DNA of 64,000 bases, from NCBI GenBank assembly GCA_020226215.1, contig CM035233.1:33874027-33938026 (forward strand), read 5' to 3'. The translations under genes and the position numbers were made by a program. This stretch comes from Sindora glabra (lineage: Eukaryota > Streptophyta > Magnoliopsida > Fabales > Fabaceae). The notes below the pieces were generated by a model, which was given only the letters and a program-made list of their open reading frames with translations, had not been told where the DNA came from and ran no database searches. Shown here in pieces: positions 24,861 through 36,744 of this stretch. Positions within the stretch are counted from its first letter, which is position 1; each line of letters begins with the position of its first letter.

Positions 24861-27190
24861 GTAATGGCTAAAATTTCAATTTTGCTTCTTAAGTTTTATT
24901 TGAAACAAATTTATTTTTTAACTTTTTAAAATTAAGGAGGAAATTTACTTTAATAATAGTAAAGAAGAAATATGTCAGATAATGATAAGCTTGAAGAAGT
25001 TAAATTAGAGTTTGCACAAATACCAATTAAGCATTTTTAGCAAATTGATGTAAGAAAGAAAGTAACTTACAAGAAGAAATGTTGCACAAAATAAATCAAG
25101 TTAGAAATTAACAAAAAATTTAGGTATAATGAAGAAGAAGAAGTGAAAGTAATGGAGTTTGAAGCTAATTACCATGAGACTAAAGAATTAGATAGATATA
25201 TAGTTATGTAGAAGGGAAATTAGCGGATAATTTTGCTATATATAAAACTTTGGAAACAAGATTGAAACTTTAGTGAAAGTTAAGGGACTTAAAAATATCT
25301 TTTTACCATAAAATAGTGGGGAGCTAGACCTCCTTAAAAATCGAGTATTTTCATTATGAATTGCCTTTTCTCAAATCCTAATGCAAATGAATTAATATAA
25401 ACAATACAAATCTCAATGAATTAAAGGTAATTTGATGATGAAATTACTCAACCTTTCAAAAAGTTGAGCTCTCCATTGAATTACACTGATAAATATTACT
25501 TGCATAGGCCTTGTAGGGTACCAAGTTAAATGTCATTTAAGCATTTTCATTTAAAAAATTAATGGCAATTATTACAATGTTTTTGGAAAGTTAGAGGATA
25601 ATTTTGTTTTACATAACATTTAAAGGATAAGATTGAAATTTCAGTAAAAGTTAGGAAATTAACACTATATTTTTGCCTTTTATGAATTATTTCAAAATTT
25701 TTTTATATAATTTGCATTTTTCAGTTTTCAATGACCGGTTATGAGTTAAAATATTTATGTGCTATGAAGTTAATCAATGAATTACAACTTTTTACATGAT
25801 AGTTATACACAAAATTCCTTTTTTTTTCCTTGAAATTATACCTAGAATTCTTATAAAGTTGTAATTTTTATAAAAAAAATTAAAATTGTGTCTGCTTCAA
25901 TTATTTGAAGTTTTCGAAATTCATAGAAAAACAAATCTAACCACTTACAAGGAAAATAAAGCGAGCCTTTTGTACTTTTCTTATATAAATTTGATAACAT
26001 GGAATTATTTTCGATTTTACAATAATAATTTACTCATTTGTAATTGTGGAAATTTTACATTTAATGTTTTTTTAAGGTTTTTTAAATTATAGTTATGTAT
26101 GAATTTTGATATTTTATGTGAAAAATTAAACGTGTAAAGAATGATGAAATTTACAACACAAGAATATTTTTAAAAATTATAATTTTTATTAATAAACTAA
26201 AAAAATAAAAATTTTGAAAAATTCATATGAAAACATTGTTAGATTTTTTTTGGTAAGTCCTAACCCTTAGAAAATATTAGTACTCAACATTTTCAAATTA
26301 GAAAAAAAAGTTTACATTTAATCCATAGGCAGTGTAAGATATTTTACACTTTTGGTAAGTGAGAGAAAGTTATGTCATTGAAAAAATAAAAATAATTAAG
26401 AATTTTTGATTGTAAAAGTATTTTAATATTTTTTTATTAATATGACAATATATGCATAAGTAATAACATAAAGATAATTTATACTTATAGTGAAATAAAT
26501 TTAAATTTTTTTAAAAATTCATTGATTAGAAGAAACTACATATAAGTATTTAATTAAAACAAATAAATCACTGGGAGCATTTTCAAAATTCACTAATACT
26601 ATAAAGGTGTTAACTTATTATATATACGATGGCGAAATAACAGTCATGTAAATAGCTCGCTAATGGACTTAACTTCCGTTTCTTAGTAATGGGCAAATTA
26701 TACAAATGAATTATGATTATGGATGTAAATTTGATCCACAGTTAAGCGTAAGTCAATTTTACATTATCACTCACTTTTGTATTTCTATATTATTAAAAAA
26801 TTATTATTATTCTTTTTTTTTCTTGTAAAATTCCTTAATTATACTATTATTTTTTTAATGATATATCATTTTCATATTTATTAATAATATAAAATATTTT
26901 AAACGGACAACATATCAAATTTACACTCCCCAATTAAAAGGAAATGAACTATAGGAAGCTATTTTGCAAATTATAAGAAGCAGCGGATTAATTTTACCCA
27001 TGCCATATATCTATCTATGATTCTATGTTGGAGATTGCCACCAAAATATTACTATTATAGTCAAAATTTTTAAGTAGAAACCTTACACTAACTTACATTT
27101 TTTCATATTTTATGAAATTTTCATAATCATGGTATAGTTGCACCTCAACTTAGAACAATGCTAATTGCTGAGCTGAATGTATGACATGAA
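24861..27190. other. AT-rich gene-free DNA
   Basis: AT-rich DNA downstream of BAHD copy 1. An open frame at 25886-26092 has AT-driven composition and no recognisable motif. Nothing else supported. Confidence 0.6.
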
Positions 27191-27203
27191 AAAATTTACA
27201 TAG

Positions 27204-28591
27204 TCAAAGGTTTTCAAGACCCGAAACAAAACGTGAAGCAAAGGCTTCCATTACATGTTTATTCAAGACCAAAGAAACTTCAATACCTCCACTGCCACTT
27301 TTGCTTTCAGACAAACAAAAGGCTCCTGTTTTATCAATGGAAGTCATCTCCACCTTCTGTGGCCTTCCCCAACCAAAATCAACATCATAAACATTGAACC
27401 GATTTGATCCAGCATTTGTGATTAATCTGCATTCGTCCATCTTCGCATGCAACACCGAAACCCAAGTCTCCGCCCCATCAAACAGTTTTCTAATATGCAG
27501 CTTTCCCAAAGCTTCAACCATCGCCCGGAGTGCGTTAACCAACCCATCTCGTCCCCTAATGTTCTTGGTCTCAGCGCGGAAGCTATACTCCAAGCAATGC
27601 AATTCCCAAAATAAGTAGAAGAAATAGGCGGATTCAAACGACCTCTACAATCAACACTAAAGTAGAACATGATTCTCTCTGCCTTTGTTTCTTCTGCCTT
27701 CACCAAAGAAGTCCATGTGTGAGCACATGTTAGCGCAAATTTTGAAATCGTTTGGGTCTTGGTATTTTTCATATTTGGTTCTAAGTTTTGCTTAAGCTTT
27801 TGGAGATCTATAGGGGTTAACTCAAAAGTCCCCCGAATCGCCTCATCTGGGATCTTATTACCCCAACTCCACACCATTAGGCTACGACTGTTTGGCTTAC
27901 CGTTTTTCATCCAATCATTTGCATAGCTTGAACTAAGCCCATTTGGGTCTGTGATTACTGATCTGTCATAGAATGGTACTAACTGATCTGGTGTGGACGA
28001 CAAATATGATGATTTGTCGAGATTAGAACATATGTAAGCCCAGGATTTTAAGAATGAAATTGACGATCTTCCATCAACAATGGCATGATGGGTGGATATT
28101 CCGACCGAAAAACCCGCATTTGGAAAAAGAGTGATTTGCAGGGATAATATAGAAGCTTGTTCATGTGATGAGGTTAAGTGGGGCACCAGAGGATGGCTTT
28201 TTACTGCTTCACAAAGATTGGTATGGAAAAAACCATTGAAATCAGAATCGGACTGGGCTATAATGAGGGTTACAGCATCTTGGCCGGGTATGAAGTTGAT
28301 CAGTGGTTTGGGAGAGTTTGGAGGCCAAATGAGTTTGCCGGCCAGAGGAAGGAAGTGGTGGAGTGTGAGAGACAATGATTGTTTGAGTTTTGGCAGAACT
28401 AAACGAAAGAAAGAAGAGGTTGGGTGGGGGAAATTGTAGAAGAAACGGCGTTCAACAGGAGGAAATCGGAGCCATAGAATGTCAAAGAATGTGAGGGGGA
28501 GTGAAGTTGGAGCGGCAGGGCTGGTTGTTTCTGGTGGTGGTGGTGCCACCATGCAAACTTCAAGAACTTCCACAGCTTTTGGTTGCTCCAT
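27204..28591 (-). pseudogene. BAHD acyltransferase copy 1 (malonyltransferase-like), frameshifted
   Basis: BAHD enzymes move an acyl group from acyl-CoA to a hydroxyl; this clade typically malonylates or acylates flavonoid/anthocyanin glucosides in the cytosol. The frame starts at 28591 (MEQPKAVEVLEV) and carries FFDILWLRFPPVERRFF, HFLPLAGKL, the catalytic HXXXD as HHAIVDG (His169-Asp173, 28073-28090) and YFGNCIAW. The second family signature DFGWG (27366-27380) and the C-terminus lie in another frame. Compared with copy 2, there are two extra bases near 27573-27574; without them the length would be about 461 residues, normal for the family. As read, the protein is 389 residues with an unrelated tail and no DFGWG. 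The gene is intronless, as usual in this clade. It could be a true pseudogene or a sequencing error. Substrate unknown. Confidence 0.88.
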
Positions 28592-28702
28592 GAGAAAGGC
28601 CGGAGACGGGAATGGCTTCTAAGGACTACCCCAGATCCACAGCTTTTGGTTGCTCCATGAGAAAGGCCGGAGACGGGAATGGCTTCTAAGGACTACCCCA
28701 GA
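28569..28702. repeat. 67-bp tandem duplication across the BAHD1 start codon
   Basis: Two identical 67-bp units, 28569-28635 and 28636-28702, each beginning tccacagcttttgg and ending ctaccccaga. Each carries an ATG on the minus strand (28589-28591 and 28656-28658). Copy 2 has no such duplication. Apparent identity of the units points to a recent event. Confidence 0.95.
28626..28658 (-). other. Decoy upstream ORF created by the 67-bp duplication
   Basis: The upstream ATG (28656-28658) encodes MEQPKAVDLG and then a TAG stop (28626-28628). Its first seven residues match the real N-terminus. It occupies the original position of the start relative to the putative TATA box, so scanning ribosomes would meet it first and terminate before the main start at 28591. 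The sequence shows the ORF; the effect on translation is inferred. Confidence 0.65.
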
Positions 28703-29095
28703 ATATCTTGGGATATTTAAAATATTCCTTTTGACATGGTAAATTCCGATAAATAACAAAATGATGTTCTGAGAGACGGGAATGCATACAATTATAAAAT
28801 TATGATTCATCCAAACAAATCACAGATTAGCATGTGGCTATTAAATTGCTGTCTTCTTATTCCCTCTCTCTTAAGATGGCCATCAAAATGCTATTTTATT
28901 ATCCGTCGTTGTGGAGAAAGTAAAAGCGCCAATATTATTGTATGCATAAACTGAGGTTTATTTATCACTTTCAAGATCTATATCGATTCTTCAACTAGCT
29001 TTCAATTTCTCTTTTCTTTTAATTATGTGACGATGGCCATCAATAGTTTAATTCCGACGGTGAAAACAAAGAGGCGAGATGCAGCAGTTATCGAT
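28703..29095 (-). promoter_or_regulatory. Upstream region shared with BAHD2
   Basis: Alignable in blocks with 36745-37205. Shared landmarks include ttgtgattcatccaaacaaat-like and aaatgctattttatt stretches, aagatcta-at-gattcttcaac and gatggccatcaata. The duplication that produced the two genes therefore carried about 400 bp of 5' flank, likely including the promoter. Confidence 0.6.
28714..28721 (-). promoter_or_regulatory. Putative degenerate TATA box of BAHD1
   Basis: TTTAAATA on the minus strand, aligned with TATAAATA upstream of copy 2 (36774-36781). It lies 56 bp above the decoy ATG and 123 bp above the main ATG. Confidence 0.35.
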
Positions 29096-30720
29096 CCAGC
29101 TGGCCGATATCCCTCTAACGTTATACTAGCCCTAACATTAGTATTTCTAATAAGCTAGAAGTTTAGTATCGGATGTATATATTAATACATATTGATTGAA
29201 ATTAACTATATAGGCAAGACTTTTGTGCCCTATATATATTTGATTTCATAATTTTTTAAATTTTATTTATCTGTTCGTAAGTTCCCTTCATTGAAATTAA
29301 TTATTTTAACAGTACTTAATATTTTATTCATTTTTAACTTATTGCCCAAGTCATTTTAATTATATTTTGATTCCAATATTTTATTGATTTTAAGTCTATA
29401 ATCCAAATTATTTTAATTATATTTTAACTTTTCAAGCATATTAATCAAGTTTCTTTACTAAGTCAACCAATCTGAAATTTATTGGCAAAATCAATTTATT
29501 TATTTCTACAACAAAATCATATATGAAATTTTCCTTAACTAATAAAATTAATTTTGTTACCTTTTCAATCAAACCCTCTTGAATGAATTTTTTTCTTCAA
29601 ATCGAAGGTGGGATATTTAATTTATAAAATCAACGATTTGTTGTAGAGGAAGTCAAAGCATTAATTACACAACATTGAACAAAATTAGAGTTTCATAGAA
29701 GAAAGAGAGATGTCAATAGAAACAAAACTTCAAACAAAAAAAAATCAACAAGTAAATAAGTTTCAAATGATTTATTGATCAACTTGATATGACAAAGTAG
29801 TAATTCAAATAATTTTCCATTTATCCGTCTTTTTTTAATTTTATTTGAATCTACATTGCGAAGATTGTTGATTTTCGTTTTTTTTTTTGGAGCAATTATT
29901 AAGGTTTTTTTTTATAGTTTTTTGTATTATTGTATACAAATTTTCCTCTGATTGAATATTATTTAGATACAATTCAAATGGTTTGAACATTATTTTTGCC
30001 AAGTTGCTATTAAAAATGGTATTATACTACTTCATTTCTTTAGCATAGTCTATTTTTTTCCATTTTTTTTGAGTAACGAATTAATTAAGTCTAATTATTT
30101 CCTTGAGTGTCTTGCTATAGGTTACAAAAAAAAAGGAGGGTCAAAATTTAAAATACTATTAAATATTTAACAAAATAGATAGCTCAATTATTGTAACATA
30201 AGATCTTCACTTTTTTTGAGAAAGAATTAATTAAGCTAATTTTTAATTATATAAATAAGAAATTTTTTTCAATATTCTAATAAATAATTAAATAGGATTG
30301 ATAAATTTAGTATGATATTAAATAGGTAAATTAAAAAAATATATAATAATTTCAATAATTCAATATTTAATAAAAAAGAATTTATTAATTTAACATTGAA
30401 TTAATATTTAGATTATCAATGGTATATGATAAATAATTAATTAATAAAATATGATTTCAACGATTACTTTAGTAAATGATTAAATACTTGGATTAAAAAT
30501 ATTATATGATAAATAATTAATTAATGACATAACTAAAATGATTAATTTTACATGCAATTAAATACTTAGATTAAATTATAGAAATTTAGACAACAAAACT
30601 ATTGAAATTTTTGGTTCCTTGATTACTTTCACAACAAATTTTCTTATTAAGTTTTAATTAGACTGAAAATTGTATTTTTATAAAAATATCTCAATAGAAA
30701 ATAGAAGAAGAAGTTTTCTC
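29096..30720. other. AT-rich gene-free DNA
   Basis: No coding potential. Short diverged repeats such as aaataattaattaat(a/g)a at 30432 and 30511. Confidence 0.6.
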
Positions 30721-32024
30721 ATAAAGTTGTTAGTTTTGCATCCACTTTACCTAAATATGTTAGACATGCTATCACTAGACTTTATTTCTTTTTTAGTGCA
30801 ATATATAGTAAGGTCATTGACCTAAGAAGTTGGATGACTTAGATTACTTGCAAAAATAAGTTATGGCTATGCCATGTTAGCTAAAGATGTACTTCCCATC
30901 TTTATTCTTTAACATCATGGTACATCTTATTATTTATTTGGTGAGAGATAAAACAATGCAAGCCAATTTACTTAAGGTAAATGTAAGTCTTTGAGAAATA
31001 TATAGAAATCTAAAATGGTATGTAAGAAATAGACATCAATTAGAAAGATGTATTATCTAAGATTATATTGTTAAGGAAATGGTTAAGTTATGTAGTGACT
31101 ATCTATCAAATATGGATGTATCAAACTTTCGAAGTCTTATCATAAAGGTAAAGTTATAGGTAAGGGCACATTGGGTACTCAGGTGGTGATCATAAGTCAT
31201 GAAATATAGATGTAGGTCCACTTTTACATTTTGTATAATAATGATGAAGTTTAGCTTTATATAGATAATTGTATAACCTTTGTAAGGGGACATTGCACAT
31301 GGAGTGATTAGTGAATCCAAGCTAAACACAATTGATTATTACTCAGTTTATTTCAAAGTTAAGTTTGTTATCGAATGTTGTTTTCAAGACTATCAGATGG
31401 CTTACATAGAGGCCATGGATGAAGGTTATCTCTTATCATGAACAAGATACCAATAGGTATTCTTTTTACACAAAGAGTTAGGATGACAAGAGCACTATGC
31501 AAAATAATGGGGTTAATTGATGGCCTAAGGTATGCATGTGTGTAGTTCCAAAGATAAGAACCCTATCTATGCCAAGATATCATATCACAAGGTCATTAAA
31601 GATATTTGAAAGCTTAACTATGTTATATGTAGGTACTTGTATTTGGATATAAATAGGTTTAGAATAAGAACAATATTTGAATTAATAAGTTAAGATTTAT
31701 GTTGATGGATCTTAATAAAGAAGGTCATAAAGGAGAACCTTTCATAATGGCATCTTAGATAAAATAAGTGTTCTATATCATAGACTTGTTCAATCATAAG
31801 TGGTGTGTGCTTTTTACCAAGGAAGGGATAGATTATTGGTGATAGAGACAAAGAAGACTTAGAGGATGATATTAAGGAGACTCATTCTTTCTCCATAGGA
31901 ATACCTCCAGTGGACGAGGAAGGTGATGCAAAGTAGTTTTATGTGCAAGGTAATCATACTAAGTGGATATGGATTGAAGATTCTCCTAGACATGTAACGA
32001 AAAGTTTAAAGAAATTGTATTAAT
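30721..32024 (+). mobile_element. CACTA (En/Spm) transposase C-terminal relic
   Basis: Plus-strand frames, broken by many stops, carry the order seen in the C-terminal half of CACTA TNP2-type transposases with DUF4218/DUF4216-like regions. The segments are VIDLRSW near 30815 and GMHVCSSKDKNPIYAKISYH near 31528-31590. Next come VDLNKEGHK-like LMDLNKEGHK near 31705 and FSIGIPPVDEEGD near 31890-31930. The N-terminal catalytic part is not visible upstream. It lies between the two BAHD copies. Non-functional. Confidence 0.75.
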
Positions 32025-33680
32025 ATTTCTTATGCCTATATTGTATATATAATAGGTAGCATTCTTGAACTATTAATTAGTTTTTTATATTTGTTTATAT
32101 ATTCTAATTTTCTAATATAATGTATGTTTTACCACCTAACCCTAGTGTCTTGGCATCTAGTGGTGAGAATAAGGCTACTTAACTCAACAAAAACCATATG
32201 ATACTACTAAAGTTTAAAAACATTAACTAGGTAGTAAATTTCTCTTCAAAATAATCATATAGTAGTAATGTTACACTTTTAACATCAATTTTGATGTGCT
32301 TTTGCCCTTTTTTTGCCGCAATGGGTTTCACCAAGATTTCTGATAATGGCCACTGTCATTGTAATATAACATAACTTTTTTTTTCAACATTTAAATGTAT
32401 TAACCCTAATTTTTGTAATATGTATATATTATATGTCTTCAATTATCCATACCCAATTGAAACTATGAAGTTGTTTCTTAAGTATTTATTGTATTTTGCA
32501 TATTATTTTTGACCATATTGATATTGAGATAGGACTTAAATATTATTGTCTGTAATAATATTGCTTGTATAATAATATGATAGTTAGATTTTATAATTAG
32601 GTTTAGATACTATTCTAAGTATAATATTACTATTAGAAAAAAATCAATAAATAACGTCGGTTATTATAAAAGACTATCATGTTTTTTGATGTTATGTTGA
32701 TTATTTTATATAAATCAATGTTATATGTGAAATCTATGCTATGAAAGAATGTCAATTTTTAACAACAATTTTCAAATTATAATGCATATTCCATATCCAT
32801 TTATTATAATTTATTATATCGATTATAAACTAATGTTTAGCATGAATGATTAGTCAATATCCAAAAACTAAACACATCAATTTTCTTATAAAATAATTGA
32901 CATTGTCATCTAAATTCTACATCTGTTTTGAAACCAATCTTGAATGTTTCAAATTTACAATGATGGCCATATATACATTAAGTAAACACCAATGTGAAAA
33001 CCTTAAAATAATCAATGTTAAAGGGAAATTATGTAATAGTGTGAGAAGAAAATCCTCAAGCATTTTGAGTGGGATTGCTTGATTCATCCTTAAAAGATCG
33101 AGAGAAAGCATACTTGGTCTTTGGAAAAGAAAAAGTTTTAGTAGATAACCCCCATACCATTTAGCCTTAAGAAAGTAGAGTAGACCCAAAGTAATGATTT
33201 TTTCTTTACACAACTTGAACCATTCATACACCAGTGTTATCTTCTCTTCTCTTTACTCTTTTATCTTTTGTATTTTATTGCATAAATCTTTACTTATTGT
33301 TACTCGATTTTTCACACTTATAATCTAATTGTTCTTTGGGAGGTTTTGAAAAAACAAGCTATTTTACAAGCTTAAATTATTTATAGTTTTGAAATATCAA
33401 ATCACCCCAACCTTTTGATAAATTTTTGTCAAGACCTTACTAAAATATTGCCGACTATATTTAAATAAATTACAATGTCTCCTTATTATGTCCCACAATT
33501 TTATTCAAGAATATAAATTCACTGTTGAATAGATGAGAAAGGGAATATGACAATAATAAAAATAATAAATGTCTCGGTGCATTTTCACAAAAAAACTTAT
33601 GTCTATCCATGGTTCTAAAGTTGAGGACCAACCACAATATTATTGTTGAGACAAACGTGAAATCGAAATGTGAAACAACT
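32025..33680. other. AT-rich spacer with a possible CACTA end
   Basis: At 32628-32700, actattagaaaaaaatc followed by ataacgtcggttatt resembles a CACTA terminus and subterminal region that lacks the first C. The partner end was not found. The rest holds no supported gene. Confidence 0.4.
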
Positions 33681-34578
33681 TGCGTCCTCAAATATTCTTA
33701 ACACTAGCAAAACATGAAAGAAAGGTCTCCATTACACGTTTATTCAAGACGAGAGAAACCTGGACACCTCTGTTACCACTCTCGCTTTCAGACAAACAAA
33801 AGGCTCCAGTTTTATCAATGGAAGTTATCTGCACCTTCTTCGGTCTTCCCCACCCGAAATCAATAATATCATAAAAATTGAACCAATTTAACCCGACACT
33901 CGAGATCAATCTGCAGTTATCCATTTTTCCGTGAAACATCGGAGCCCATGTCTCTGCCCCCTCTATCAGTTTTTTAATATCCATCCTCTCCAAAGTTTCA
34001 ACCATTGCCTTGAGTGCGTTAACCAACCCATCTTCCCCGAATATACTTTTCGTCTCTGCAAAAGCCGTTTTCCAAGCGATACAATTCCCAAAATATGTTG
34101 AAGAAATCGGGGGATCCAAACGCTCCCTGCAATCAACATAAAGAGGAAACATGATTCGCTCTGCCATTGTTTCTTCTGTCTTTACCAAACAAGTTCACGT
34201 GTGAATACATGTTAGAGCAAAATTTGTAATCGTTTGGGCCCAAATATTATTCATCTTTCGTTCTATAGTTTGCTTAAGCTTTTGGAGATCTAAAGGGGTT
34301 AATTGAAAAGTTCCCCGAATTGCCTCATCGGGGACATTATTACCCCAGTTCCATGCCATAAGGCTACGACTGTTTGGCTCACCATATATTATCCAATCGT
34401 TTGCATAGACTAAACCGATCTCATTTAGGTCTGTAAATACTGATCTATCACAGAATGGTAGTAACCTGATCAGGAAAGGAAGACAAATATGATGATTTGT
34501 CGAGATTAGAGCATATGTCAGCCCAAGATTTTAAGAATGAAGTTGACGATCTTCCATCAACAAGGACATGATGGATGA

Positions 34579-34583
34579 TTATT
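34579..34583. repeat. Left TSD (TTATT)
   Basis: Identical to 36241-36245 and abutting the TG end. Confidence 0.85.
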
Positions 34584-36240
34584 TGATGTGAACAATATTC
34601 TATTAATATTTTTTTTATATTTATGTTCCCTTAGGAGGTGATAATACTTAATTAGATCAATTTTACATTAATTTGAGACTAATTGCATTAATTTGGACTT
34701 AATTAAATTTCGAGCTTAATACTTGGATTTTGATACTTATTTCAGTATTTTGATCATAACTTGAGTTTTGGATGTCGTATTTGAACGATCTATATACTGT
34801 TGGAAAGTTAAGAAAAGAGCTACAATTTTCATGTTGACTAGAGAACCCAGTTCTGTCATCTTGGAGGTCAAATATTAGCTTAAAGTTGAAGCAGAGTTGC
34901 TGTTCCAAGCCTAGACCCTGACCCAGTTGCAATGATTAATTTATATCTTGAGCTCCAAGTATCTAATTGATGCAAGGCTAAGTCCAATTACTTCCTAAAA
35001 TCCATATCTAATCATTCATAAAGCCCTTTTGAAGAAACTAAGTCATTTTGAAGGCCAAAGAAGATAGATTGATGGCTCATTATTTCATCTCGGATTAGAT
35101 TGAACTGCTTGTAGTATTTTAACTATAACTTGAGTTAGGAATGTCTGATTGGGCTAAATTTTGTGGGTAGCTTCCTAAGATATTAGGCTACAAGTTTGTA
35201 GTTCAGGTTCAATCATAATTATGCTTTTAGGGTTATAAATAAATAGAAGGAAGAATCAGAACTGTAAGAGAAGTCAGATAGCTTGATAGTTTTCTATTTT
35301 TCTTGGAATGTTTTTCTCTCTAATGGAAGGCTAATTCTCTGAATTAATTTAAGGAAATTTGAGGTTCTTCTCTTCTGGGATTATGATATTTTGATTTGTA
35401 TGGTAGTAACTGCAATTGATTTTTCTTTTGCCTCATCTATCTTCTCTGATTTATATGATCTACTTGATTTAAATGTTGATTTAATATAATCTTTGTTCAA
35501 TTCTATAAATTGTGTTTTGAATATGAATTGGTAGTAAATTTTGGTTGATTGATCATAATTTTCGTGAGAGAAAAGGGGATGAATGGATGATTTAGGATTC
35601 TGAATTAATTTATTTAATTTGACTGAATTCTATCTTCCAATTAGTTTTGATCTAACTTAGGAGTTATGACTGATTGTCTAACTTAACTAATTTTAATCAA
35701 TCAAATCCTAGATGATTATCTAGCTTAGAGTTCATGAATTATTGCAGGGATTCCGAATAATTCAAGGCTGAATAATTAATTGCAAAATCCAATTTATGGT
35801 GATCTATGATTAATCCTCATGAAGAAACCTTAATTCCTTAGGATCAGGTTGTCTTTGTTCATTGGAATTCTAATTTTCTTTACTACTATTTTATTAATTC
35901 TATTATTGATTTTTTGCTATTAACATCTTCCTATTTTAAATTCAAACCCCCCCCCAATTCTCCCAATTCTGCATTCTATTTTGCATAATTCTGCATTCTG
36001 TTTCTAATTCTGTTTTCTGCACAACATTCTATTTTATTGCATTATCATTTTGTTTGCATTAATTTTCTTTATTTTCATTGTATAAATAATTCAACAATTG
36101 TGTATATATTGTTAAGAAATCATTTAGGAAGGGTAAAATCAAGGCATTACTAGGAGTTCGACTTAGTTGTGCCACTATATTGCATTATTGTTTTCACAAT
36201 CAGTTTAATTAATTTTGGTACATTGCGACGATGCACGTCA
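34584..36240 (+). mobile_element. Solo LTR (1,657 bp) inserted in BAHD2, TSD TTATT
   Basis: Begins TGATGTGAAC and ends GCACGTCA; the outer bases form an imperfect inverted repeat (TGAYGTG). It is flanked by TTATT on both sides (34579-34583 and 36241-36245). Deleting the element and one TSD gives a BAHD sequence of the same length as copy 1 at this place, which fixes the ends. TATAAATA at 35234-35241 suggests an LTR promoter on the plus strand, opposite to the gene. Two diverged internal copies of an ataacttgagtt-ggatgtc motif lie near 34756 and 35117. No internal coding region is visible. Confidence 0.88.
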
Positions 36241-36245
36241 TTATT
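36241..36245. repeat. Right TSD (TTATT)
   Basis: Identical to 34579-34583 and following the terminal CA. Confidence 0.85.
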
Positions 36246-36744
36246 CCAACAGAAAAATCGGAATTTGGAAAAAGAGTGATTTGTAGGGGTAATTTGGAAG
36301 CTTGTTCATGCGACGTGGTTAAGTGTGGTACCAGAGGATGGCTTTTTACAGCTTCACATAGATTTGTATTGGATAAACCGTTGAAATCAGAATCAGATTT
36401 TGCTACAATGAGGGTTACGGCGTCACGATCAGATAGAAAGTCGATGAGTGGTTTAGGAAAATGTGGAGACCAAATGAGCTTGCCGGTGAAAGGAAGGAAA
36501 TGCAGAAGTGCTAGAGAGAGTGAGTGAGTTTTGGAAGAACTGAATTGAAAAAAGAAGAAAAGTTGGGTGGGGGAAATTATAGAAGAAAGACGCTCAACAG
36601 GAGGGAATGGAAGCCATAGTAGGTCAAAGAACGTAAGGAGAAGTGAAAATGGAGTGATGATTGTTTCCGGTGATGGCGCCACCATACAAATTTCAAGAAC
36701 TTTCCCAGCTTTTGGTTGTTCCATGAGGAAGAGGTGGAAATGCT

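Larger units (their letters stand above)
33688..36724 (-). pseudogene. BAHD acyltransferase copy 2, split by a solo LTR and otherwise broken
   Basis: Paralogue of copy 1. The N-terminal part (36724 down to 36246) starts MEQPKAGKVLEI and keeps PPVER and HFLPF. The C-terminal part (34578 down to 33688) has HHVLVDG (HXXXD, 34556-34573), YFGNCIAW, DFGWG (33847-33861) and a normal C-terminus. Lesions seen: compensating indels between about 36600 and 36510 that scramble some 25 residues; a 1,657-bp LTR insertion next to HXXXD; one extra C at 34465-34466; and Trp to TGA at 34195-34197 (TGG in copy 1). Codon order and spacing otherwise match copy 1. No functional enzyme can be made. Former substrate unknown. 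Confidence 0.88.

Noticed and set aside
27394..28439. Plus-strand open frames opposite BAHD1
   Set aside because: They are antisense shadows of the clearly recognisable BAHD coding strand.
32897..33231. Overlapping open frames in AT-rich DNA
   Set aside because: Opposite-strand overlap, no motif, no coding-like composition.
34584..36240. Intron in BAHD2
   Set aside because: Ends are TG...CA with a 5-bp duplication of host sequence, not splice sites; copy 1 has no intron here.
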